This document shows positions 1-4,823 of a stretch of DNA of 5,694 nt, in pieces. This stretch comes from Dehalococcoidia bacterium. Its GTDB lineage: Bacteria > Chloroflexota > Dehalococcoidia > SZUA-161 > SpSt-899. How positions within the stretch are numbered: position 1 is the first letter of the stretch; each line of letters begins with the position of its first letter. The stretch covers positions 1 to 5,694 of the forward strand of contig JALPXQ010000077.1 of NCBI GenBank assembly GCA_023271515.1. Direction: 5' to 3'. The notes below the pieces were generated by a model. The model worked only from the letters and a program-made list of their open reading frames with translations, was not told the origin of the DNA and made no database searches. A program made the position numbers and the translations under genes.

Positions 1-16
1 ACTCTTTGGGGGCTCT

Positions 17-38
17 GCAAAAATCCAAAGATTTTTGC
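17..38. repeat. 9-bp perfect hairpin near window edge
   Basis: GCAAAAATC (17-25) and GATTTTTGC (30-38) are perfect inverted repeats around a 4-base loop. The segment at 25-31 (CCAAAGA) can instead pair with TCTTTGG at 3-9, so two mutually exclusive stems are possible. It lies about 100 bases downstream of the end of the left-hand protease gene on the minus strand. The stem is AT-rich and no clear T-run follows it on either strand, so a terminator call is weak. It could equally belong to the leader of a gene outside the window. Confidence 0.4.
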
Positions 39-104
39 GGGGTACTATAATTGCTCGCCCTTACCTGACAACTCCCTCCTCAGGGGCATTACAAAGTCAC
101 AGCG

Positions 105-125
105 GTCCGGTTCGAAGAATCGGAC
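105..125 (-). terminator. Hairpin just after the left protease gene; possible terminator or 3' stabiliser
   Basis: GTCCGGTTC (105-113) and GAATCGGAC (117-125) form a 9-bp stem with one imperfect pair and a 3-base GAA loop. It begins 10 bases beyond the TAA stop at 136-138 on the minus strand. The position fits a 3' hairpin, but no U-tract follows it in the minus direction. It is therefore only a candidate for termination or mRNA protection. Confidence 0.3.
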
Positions 126-135
126 TAGCGCCGAT

Positions 136-399
136 TTACGAAGAAATTAGGTGGACATTCGTGGCTAGTGACCAAGGCAGAGGATCGCCAGTATCAGGAC
201 ACCAGTCGCCCAACTCTATGATTCCAATGAGCCCCACGCCTTGATACCAATACGTCCCGGAAGTGCCTTGTTCCCCGGTGGGGATGAAGACAGGGCATCC
301 GCTATCTTTATACCTCACCACATACCAGACATCAGGGTGACCAATGGGGTGACATATGCGGTAATTGACGTTCGCATAGGGCACAAAGGCAGCATCTAT
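136..399 (-). pseudogene. Frame-shifted C-terminal part of the left S1-like protease
   Basis: This reads in the -1 frame relative to the upstream ORF. Re-reading one base at 399 changes 'TTPK-stop' into 'TTPK-IDAAF' and leaves 87 further codons to a TAA at 136-138. It carries what look like the remaining catalytic elements of a chymotrypsin-fold protease. These are the Asp in IDAAF (codon 394-396) and the Ser in KDSGCPVF (codon 301-303), the latter matching the GDSGGP-type nucleophile motif. A short beta-rich tail (GVGLIGII) follows, like GVIVMGIS in the right-hand paralogue. Asp and Ser are only 31 residues apart against 80 in the paralogue, so a loop or strand pair seems to be missing as well. 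There is no RBS for separate translation. A one-base deletion in the CCCAAATA run, by mutation or sequencing error, is the simplest explanation. Confidence 0.75.
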
Positions 400-1805
400 T
401 TGGGAGTTGTGCCCACCGCATGACCAGCTACAATTTCCCCCAGGCTATTTCTCGATGGCCACCACCAAATGCGATGAGGTTGATATATACGCACACCAAT
501 GGGGCATATGCCCACGCCTATCACGTGACCGGTGACCACTACACCGTCCACACCGAGTCGGCATGCGCCAAATCCAGTAATAAATGGATGGTTTTGTGGA
601 TCTGTATGTTGCACGCCGCCGGGGACTGGTCGGTGTCTCTCTGTTTGCGCAGCCGGCCCCACACTTTTGGGGAACCGCCTATTTATTCCGAGGGGGACAT
701 CATGGCCTACAATATCCCTGATCTTTTGGAGATACTCCTCCGTCATTTGCATCTGCCCTGGCCTGCTAACCCCGAGGAAACCGGTGTAACATATCCCAGT
801 CAGGAGATGGGGCATCTCCGCTACCAAGAGGCTTCTAGCCCTCTCCAGCATGGCGAAATCATCAGTTGGTTCCCCTATCGTTATCTCGAAGTAATTTGCC
901 GGATCGGCGCAGTGTTCTATAAACAAAACAGGGGTGTCATAGCCCATAATTTGCCTTATTCGGTTAGCGTAGCGTAAGTCGGTTAAGATGATACGATTGT
1001 AACCAGATGGGCTAGTAATGGCCGTCATCCTGGCAGAGATGCCCATGCGTTCGAGTTCCCATGGACAGGGTATGCGGCCCTGAAGTTCTCTGAGCTGTTC
1101 CGGGGTTGGGTTTGGTATTGCCTTCCCAAAGAAGACGTATTCCGGGGGTTCGCCTGGACCAACCCAAACAACCCTTCCTTCCTCTATTCTCCAAGGAGAC
1201 GCAAGTTCCGGTTGGGTAACCGGGTCCTTTCGCGGCACAGCCATGTAAGACACATCCATTGTCTCAAGCACTTCCAAGCTCGTGGCATCTAGCGTAACCC
1301 AAACGTATTTCTTCTTCTCAGCCCTGACGAGAGCACTATAAATCAGGGCAGAGAAATAATCCTCAAAGGATTTGCCCATCAGAAGTATCTCGGCATTACC
1401 AGGAAATTGATCCAGTATTTTCTCTTCAACCTTCGGCAAAGTTCCCGGAGTGAAAAACTCTATCTCATGGTTGCAAAGCTCGTTCACCTCCACTTGGTTG
1501 TCATTGAGGGTAACATCAGCATATTTGTTTTCTTGAAGTCTCACCAGAGCCTTGTAGGTATCACCGATTCCCTTAACCAGCAGTATTTCACTACCATCAG
1601 GAAGTTCCCGAAGTATTCTTTCTTCAACCCTCCGGGGTATGCCTCCGGGAGCGAAGAACTCTATCGGTTTGACTTCCCCCCTTGGGCCTGCTGCGAGGGA
1701 GATGTAGGGGTGGGACGGCGGTGCTGGGCCGCTTAAGGCAATTGCTGCACCTACCAAGCCGAGGACAAGTATAGCTACCAAGCCTATGCCTATTTTATTT
1801 TTCAT
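396..1805 (-). CDS. Exported S1-like serine protease, N-terminal modules plus first half of the catalytic domain (frameshifted)
   Basis: 469 residues to the first stop (TAG at 396-398). Lys2-Lys4 plus a hydrophobic stretch at about 5-24 form a signal peptide or membrane anchor, followed by a Pro-rich linker (GPAPPSHP). Residues ~46-109 and ~113-181 are a tandem duplication: both begin IEFF(A/T)PG and contain VEE(R/K)IL, SEILL or AEILL, ALVR and a (D/W)VTL strand. Two modules shared with the neighbouring genes follow, ending near GYDTPVLFI (288-296) and GHDVPLGI (367-374). The segment RPVPGGVQ (392-399) opens a chymotrypsin-fold domain whose probable catalytic His is His427 in VVTGHV. IYQP (440-443) recurs as VYQP in the right-hand paralogue. 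The reading frame breaks just before the catalytic Asp and resumes at 399, giving a corrected length of about 556 residues. The start is well supported by AAGGAGG nine bases upstream. As read, the product lacks Asp and Ser and would be inactive. The protease-family assignment is motif-based, and the substrate is unknown. Confidence 0.85.
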   Translation of the reverse strand: MKNKIGIGLVAILVLGLVGAAIALSGPAPPSHPYISLAAGPRGEVKPIEFFAPGGIPRRVEERILRELPDGSEILLVKGIGDTYKALVRLQENKYADVTLNDNQVEVNELCNHEIEFFTPGTLPKVEEKILDQFPGNAEILLMGKSFEDYFSALIYSALVRAEKKKYVWVTLDATSLEVLETMDVSYMAVPRKDPVTQPELASPWRIEEGRVVWVGPGEPPEYVFFGKAIPNPTPEQLRELQGRIPCPWELERMGISARMTAITSPSGYNRIILTDLRYANRIRQIMGYDTPVLFIEHCADPANYFEITIGEPTDDFAMLERARSLLVAEMPHLLTGICYTGFLGVSRPGQMQMTEEYLQKIRDIVGHDVPLGINRRFPKSVGPAAQTERHRPVPGGVQHTDPQNHPFITGFGACRLGVDGVVVTGHVIGVGICPIGVRIYQPHRIWWWPSRNSLGEIVAGHAVGTTPK

Positions 1806-1814
1806 CTTTATTTC

Positions 1815-1821
1815 CCTCCTT
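1815..1821 (-). promoter_or_regulatory. Ribosome binding site of left protease gene
   Basis: AAGGAGG on the minus strand, nine bases upstream of the ATG at 1805. It is a near-perfect match to the anti-Shine-Dalgarno sequence and fixes the start that yields the Lys-rich signal peptide. Confidence 0.85.
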
Positions 1822-1865
1822 CTTAGTAACTGGTTTATTCACTTTTTTCTCCCTCAGTTTTTTTG

Positions 1866-1886
1866 ATTAGCCTTCGCTTGGCTAAT
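1866..1886 (-). promoter_or_regulatory. 7-bp hairpin in the leader of the left protease gene
   Basis: ATTAGCC (1866-1872) and GGCTAAT (1880-1886) pair perfectly around a 7-base loop, ending 60 bases upstream of the start codon. On the minus strand it is followed by an A-run (CAAAAAAACTG), not a U-run, so it is not an intrinsic terminator in the gene direction. It may be a leader structure, but no known riboswitch consensus was recognised. Confidence 0.3.
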
Positions 1887-2149
1887 GCCACCGCACCACC
1901 CCTAGCTCTGCTCCATACTCTCACCCCCTAATCTCCAATTTTGTGCCTTAATTATTCATGCCCCCGCCGGAAAAGCCAAGTGCTTTTTTTCTCTTGTTCT
2001 GCCTGGTCTTATGAATAAAATGGCGCCTTGCTATCCCGTCAAACGGCCGCTATGTTGGCCTCTATAAATAAGATGCTGCAGCAGGGAATTCTGCTCACAC
2101 TACCTTGGTTTTTTGCTTGAGAGCCCGTCATACGTACAAGTAGAATTTC

Positions 2150-2170
2150 TTGGAAAAACTTACCTGTTAC
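2150..2170. repeat. 21-bp direct repeat, copy 1
   Basis: This matches 2188-2208 at 20 of 21 positions (core GGAAAAACTTACCT), with a start-to-start spacing of 38 bases. The spacing is close to, but not exactly, an integer number of helical turns. It could be a pair of regulator binding sites or a local duplication. Two copies are too few for a CRISPR array. Confidence 0.55.
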
Positions 2171-2187
2171 GAAGATCGACAACTTTT

Positions 2188-2208
2188 TTGGAAAAACTTA
2201 CCTATTAC
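2188..2208. repeat. 21-bp direct repeat, copy 2
   Basis: Second copy of the repeat at 2150-2170. The only difference is A at 2204 where copy 1 has G at 2166. The heptamer CTTACCT at its end also occurs at 60-66 and 2334-2340 within non-coding DNA. Confidence 0.55.
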
Positions 2209-2217
2209 AAGATAGTC

Positions 2218-2238
2218 AAGGGGAAATTCCTTCCCCTT
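2218..2238. repeat. 8-bp perfect hairpin
   Basis: AAGGGGAA (2218-2225) and TTCCCCTT (2231-2238) are perfect complements around the 5-base loop ATTCC. Neither strand carries a strong T-run directly after the stem, although the plus strand is moderately T-rich beyond it. It is a possible weak terminator or leader structure. Confidence 0.35.
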
Positions 2239-2394
2239 TAGGTTCCCTTTTCTCTCGCTTAGCCATTTTGACACATATCTTATATCTTAATATTCCCGCC
2301 CACTTTTTTTCCGGAGTGTGGAGGAACTCCCAGCTTACCTGACCTCCCCTTGATTTATCGTCACTGGCTCTCACCTCCCTTATTGCCGACCATG

Positions 2395-2441
2395 TTTTGC
2401 CCCTCTATAATATATAACGAAATAGACGGCGAAAAGTTAGG
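2395..2441 (-). promoter_or_regulatory. 47-bp promoter-like repeat, distal copy
   Basis: This is identical to 4034-4080 at 46 of 47 positions. On the minus strand it contains the AT-rich block TATATATTATAGAGGGGC. The single difference (G2431, against A4070) changes the candidate -35 hexamer from TTGCCG to TCGCCG. Unlike the other copy, it has no signal-peptide gene directly downstream: the left protease starts about 590 bases away. After the repeat the two copies diverge immediately. It may drive a long leader or a small RNA, or be a leftover of a duplication that carried a now-lost gene. Confidence 0.5.
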
Positions 2442-2478
2442 AGTATTGGCAAACAATCCAGGGTCACGCCATACTCCT
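2439..2478 (-). terminator. Probable terminator of the middle gene
   Basis: On the minus strand AGGAGTATGGC pairs with GCC-A-ATACTCCT, an 11-bp stem with one bulged A and a 17-base loop. The sequence AACTTTTCG follows. It begins 43 bases after the middle gene's TAG stop (2522-2524). Position and stem length suit an intrinsic terminator, but the T-run is short. It touches the 47-bp promoter-like repeat, so one transcript could end where the next begins. Confidence 0.45.
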
Positions 2479-2521
2479 TGCTGCAACTTTGTGGATTTGC
2501 TGAGCTGTATAACGATTCCAT

Positions 2522-4012
2522 CTACTCTTGCCTCCAATCCCGCCAATGCTCGATCATTTCTTCTTCTAATTCCTGCCGCTCCTCCGGGATTAGTAACCCT
2601 CGCTCAAGCGCATAATCAAGGAGCTTGCGCATAAGCTCTGTTGCTTCCTCGACGCTTAATCCCTTAATGAACTCCTCAACTTCCCCGATGCGCATATTTA
2701 ATAAATCAACGTCGGGAAAGAGCTGCGCAAAGACATGCAACATCACTTGTTTTTCCATCAGCTCATCCGGGCCCCACTTTTGTTGCCAATATCGAGTGTG
2801 GTGAGGCAACGACCAGCCTACCCTCTGAAAGTAGAGCGGCGCTCTCTCGCCAACGACGGCTCTAACCGCCTGGATATACTCTGGTTTTATCTGCCCAGCA
2901 ATGCGAACCGTTATTCTCTGGCATCTCCATGATGAACTTGTCCCGGCTACAGGAACCTCTATTATGCCGGGCGGAAGGTCCCATGGGCGCGAGAACGTTT
3001 CCCAGATCTCATTTGCCCACTTCCGAATTTCCTCCCTGGTAAATTCGGCCTGGAAGAACTCGAATTTTATGCCCTCGACCCCTTCCACTATCGCTCTCAT
3101 GGCCTCTTTATACTCGTCTTTTAATTCCCGGAGCCCTACCGTGATAACCATGACTTGGGGAGGGCCCAGAAGTTCTGGCCCGCGAAAGCCTTGGAGATAA
3201 TCTACCAGAGGCACACCTTGCGCCATCAAATGAGGCAAAGCGTCAACCAGTTCTTCATAGGCTTCGTTTTGAGCAATCACCTGAGGAAAACCATCAACGA
3301 TTTGGTTCCAGGAGAAGCGAACACAGGGGAAGCCCGGGCCGGGACGTAAGGCGGTCGAAAATATTACTGGTACCTCCTCAATTCCAAAGAGGCTCTCCGC
3401 CTTCTTGGCTATCCACCCATAGATTTGTTCTGCTCTAGGGAAACGATCGCTACGTACCGCTATATTAATCGCCCCTCGGGAAACTGGAAGACTCACAACA
3501 AGGGGCGATCGGCCGTGCCTTATTTGCCGCAAGAGCGGGGCTAGTTCGTACAGTACCTTTTCTAATTTCTGGTTGAATTCTTCTAATTCCTCCTCGGTGG
3601 ACAAGGCCGGAACCCTTCCGAATACCGCAATAATGTACCGATTGCGCTTCAGCTCCTCCTCAAAACACAGGGGGCTGCGAGGGGGTTGAGGTAAGCTGTT
3701 AAGGAAATCGCTAAATTCCTGCACAGTCATGCTCCAGAGATCCACACCGGGAAATAATTCTCCAAACCTTACCTCATGGGGAGGTATTCCCTTTGCCTCG
3801 GCAAGCCGTTCCCTAATCGCCACCAGCCATCCCTTGGGCTCTGCTACTATCCCCCACCAGGAGCTATCATCCATTCTCCGCCCGTCATCGGCGACATCAC
3901 CACTAACTGAGCACCATAGCTCCTGCTGATTGCCATGGAAAGCGGCAAGTCCCCCCGCACCGAGCATCGCAACCACCACTACCACACTGATTACTAACCA
4001 CCATTTCTTCAT
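2522..4012 (-). CDS. Exported or anchored paralogue of the protease N-terminal region, no protease domain
   Basis: 496 residues, intact, stop TAG. MKKWW plus a long Val/Leu/Ala stretch (to about residue 25) form a signal peptide or membrane anchor. Residues 85-104 (ELFPGVDLWSMTVQEFSDFL) recur near the C-terminus as QLFPDVDLLNMRIGEVEEFI (430-449), an internal duplication bracketing the protein. YIIAVFGRV (126-134) and EQIYGWIAKKAES...EEVPVIF (195-218) match VIAVFGQV and GEIYAMIAEKAET...KNIPVVF in the right-hand protease, which proves common ancestry. Two further related modules follow, near 284-320 and 348-400. No His/Asp/Ser protease motifs are present. The C-terminus is highly charged and helical. 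The start is set by AAGGAGGA eight bases upstream, with the 47-bp promoter-like element directly before it. It may be a binding, inhibitory or scaffold partner of the flanking proteases. That role is inferred from context only, and I do not recognise a named family. Confidence 0.85.
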   Translation of the reverse strand: MKKWWLVISVVVVVAMLGAGGLAAFHGNQQELWCSVSGDVADDGRRMDDSSWWGIVAEPKGWLVAIRERLAEAKGIPPHEVRFGELFPGVDLWSMTVQEFSDFLNSLPQPPRSPLCFEEELKRNRYIIAVFGRVPALSTEEELEEFNQKLEKVLYELAPLLRQIRHGRSPLVVSLPVSRGAINIAVRSDRFPRAEQIYGWIAKKAESLFGIEEVPVIFSTALRPGPGFPCVRFSWNQIVDGFPQVIAQNEAYEELVDALPHLMAQGVPLVDYLQGFRGPELLGPPQVMVITVGLRELKDEYKEAMRAIVEGVEGIKFEFFQAEFTREEIRKWANEIWETFSRPWDLPPGIIEVPVAGTSSSWRCQRITVRIAGQIKPEYIQAVRAVVGERAPLYFQRVGWSLPHHTRYWQQKWGPDELMEKQVMLHVFAQLFPDVDLLNMRIGEVEEFIKGLSVEEATELMRKLLDYALERGLLIPEERQELEEEMIEHWRDWRQE

Positions 4013-4020
4013 TTTCGTTT

Positions 4021-4028
4021 TCCTCCTT
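4021..4028 (-). promoter_or_regulatory. Ribosome binding site of the middle gene
   Basis: AAGGAGGA on the minus strand, eight bases upstream of the ATG at 4012. It strongly supports this start and the resulting signal peptide. Confidence 0.85.
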
Positions 4029-4033
4029 TTCTT

Positions 4034-4080
4034 TTTTGCCCCTCTATAATATATAACGAAATAGACGGCAAAAAGTTAGG
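4034..4080 (-). promoter_or_regulatory. 47-bp promoter-like repeat, copy driving the middle gene
   Basis: The element lies 22 bases upstream of the middle gene's ATG, with only the RBS between. On the minus strand TTGCCG (4071-4066) is followed after 17 bases by TATAGA (4048-4043), inside a TATATATTATAGAG block. TATTAT three bases earlier is an alternative -10. The near-identical second copy at 2395-2441 marks it as a selected or recently duplicated unit. The promoter role is inferred from position and AT-rich composition. The match to the sigma-70 consensus is only moderate. Confidence 0.55.
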
Positions 4081-4091
4081 TGCAAACTTTC

Positions 4092-4265
4092 TTAAAGGGT
4101 AACTACACAGCCCTTAAGCAATATTGGGAAGGAAACCGCCGATGAACAGCGATTCACCAGCCAAGAGGAGTGAGCATCCTCAGATGCGAACAGCCTTCCT
4201 CTCTTGCCGGCATCTGAGGATAATTCGCTCTGATCATCAGGCACAGGAATTGTAAAACAGGCCAT
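4092..4265 (-). CDS. Small ORF, 57 residues, unknown; doubtful
   Basis: It starts MACFTIPVP and ends SFPILLKGCVVTL. AAAAGGAGG lies four bases upstream of the ATG, a strong if slightly close RBS, and that is the main support. The Shine-Dalgarno directly abuts the 3' end of the tRNA-like remnant. The middle of the frame is built from the two arms of the 12-bp inverted repeat (the 'SSDAG' and 'ASEDAH' regions), which is unusual for coding sequence. I do not recognise the product. The first few residues resemble the opening of some small clostridial hypothetical proteins (recollection only), so it could be a remnant of such a gene broken by the inverted-repeat element. It may also not be translated at all. 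Confidence 0.25.
   Translation of the reverse strand: MACFTIPVPDDQSELSSDAGKRGRLFASEDAHSSWLVNRCSSAVSFPILLKGCVVTL
4172..4230. repeat. 12-bp perfect inverted repeat with extended stem
   Basis: ATCCTCAGATGC (4176-4187) and GCATCTGAGGAT (4210-4221) are perfect complements around 22 bases. GAGC (4172-4175) and GCTC (4227-4230) extend the stem by 4 bp across a one-sided 5-base bulge. No U-run follows, so it is not a typical intrinsic terminator. It could be a structured RNA element, a small mobile-element end pair, or a recombination or binding site. Confidence 0.5.
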
Positions 4266-4274
4266 CTTTCCTCC

Positions 4275-4346
4275 TTTTGGGGGTTGGATTGGAACCAACG
4301 GCCTTCGGGTAATGAACCCGACGAGCTTCCACTGCTTTAGATTGCG
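4275..4346 (-). pseudogene. tRNA-fMet-like remnant (CAT anticodon, no acceptor stem)
   Basis: On the minus strand the following can be drawn: an anticodon stem TCGGG/CCCGA with 7-base loop TTCATTA (anticodon CAT, 4314-4312); a T-arm GTTGG-TTCCAAT-CCAAC (4299-4283); a 5-base variable loop; and a D-arm AAGC-AGTGGAA-GCTC with three of four pairs. The three consecutive G:C pairs of the anticodon stem and the AGCTCGTCGGG context are hallmarks of bacterial initiator tRNA. The 5' acceptor strand (CGCAATC) does not pair with the 3' strand (CCCCAAA) at any position, so a working tRNA is unlikely. The conserved 3' two-thirds with a lost 5' end is the pattern expected if a mobile element integrated at a tRNA gene, or if a tRNA was partially duplicated. 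Confidence 0.6.
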
Positions 4347-4418
4347 AAGCGATCCATTGTTCATACATTTCTCTTGCCAGGGAAGCAACTATGGGGATGT
4401 TGCCGCATGCCTGGATCA

Positions 4419-4823
4419 TCATTTCGTGTATGGATACCATCCCGGCAGTTCATGCTTTATTCCCGATATTGGCGAAAAGGTGGTTTCCACCACACCGGGC
4501 GCTACTTCTCGTCCCGCTACCGAGATGCCCATTACTATCACTCCACCATCTGGCCCGGATCTGAAAAGGGGAGAACCACTGTCTCCGCCGGCTGCAAAAA
4601 TATTGGTAATAACTTGGTTGTAGAGGACACGGCCTGCTATCTCTACCCGCTCGCCTATGCGTAGTATGCGCCCGGAGGTACGACCGGTTGTCCTTCCAAA
4701 TTTGCCGGACCACTCAGGCGGATTCGGATCCCGCGTGCCGGTTACCGGGGATGTCCAGAAGGTCGTTGTGCGAACGTATGGGATGACATACCCATCGGAC
4801 GTGGCTACCCTTGCTACATCTGC
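4419..4823 (-). pseudogene. C-terminal half of the right S1-like protease, beyond the in-frame TGA
   Basis: The same reading frame as the upstream ORF continues for 134 codons after the TGA at 4824-4826 and ends in tandem TGA codons at 4421-4416. It begins ADVARV, with the probable catalytic Asp as the second residue (position 291 of the joined protein). It then runs through FGRTTGRTSG (331-340), a segment typical of this protease family, to AAGGDSGSPLF with nucleophile Ser371, and on to GVIVMGISVAG. Spacing between Asp and Ser is 80 residues, as expected for the fold. The sequence is well preserved, so the TGA is probably recent, an assembly error, or read through. There is no obvious RBS for independent translation of this part. 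Confidence 0.75.

Larger units (their letters stand above)
1806..2521. other. Long intergenic interval without a convincing gene
   Basis: About 716 bases separate the middle and left genes. I see no ORF with family resemblance or believable codon use on either strand. The interval contains, from the middle gene onward, a terminator-like hairpin, the second copy of the 47-bp promoter-like element, an 8-bp hairpin at 2218-2238, a pair of 21-bp direct repeats, a 10-bp palindrome TGCTGCAGCA (2074-2083), and a 7-bp hairpin at 1866-1886. The sequence CTCTATAA at 2060-2067 repeats the core of the 47-bp element and may be another weak minus-strand -10 region, about 255 bases before the left gene. The minus-strand transcript from the 47-bp copy would have a leader near 590 nucleotides. 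It may be a regulatory leader, an independent small RNA, or decayed sequence. Confidence 0.6.

Noticed and set aside
394..405. Programmed -1 ribosomal frameshift at CCCAAATAG
   Set aside because: The zero-frame codons are CCC AAA TAG, so the phase does not fit an X XXY YYZ slippery heptamer. A one-base deletion is simpler.
420..977. 185-codon plus-strand open frame
   Set aside because: It lies wholly opposite the left protease gene, has no plausible RBS or family features, and its composition is that of an antisense shadow.
1845..1890. preQ1-I-like riboswitch (stem followed by an A-run and ACT)
   Set aside because: The loop is too short and lacks the conserved CUAC-type segment needed to pair with the tail. 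The similarity is limited to the A-run.
2150..2208. Possible CRISPR array
   Set aside because: There are only two 21-bp repeats with a 17-base interval, no third unit and no cas genes in view.
2268..2296. Plus-strand promoter with a perfect TTGACA
   Set aside because: No good -10 hexamer occurs at 16-18 bases (ATATTC or TATTCC at best), and there is no plus-strand gene downstream.
2361..2546. 61-codon minus-strand open frame
   Set aside because: It runs through the end of the middle gene, the terminator-like hairpin and the 47-bp repeat. No family features or RBS were seen.
4237..4440. 67-codon minus-strand open frame overlapping the end of the right protease
   Set aside because: Its C-terminal half (ARRVHYPKAVGSNPTP) is what results from translating a tRNA-Met-like sequence. 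The overlap with the tRNA remnant explains the open frame, and there is no RBS.
4450..4713. 87-codon minus-strand open frame
   Set aside because: It is a shifted-frame shadow of the true protease frame, which at this place encodes AAGGDSGSPLF and adjacent family motifs.
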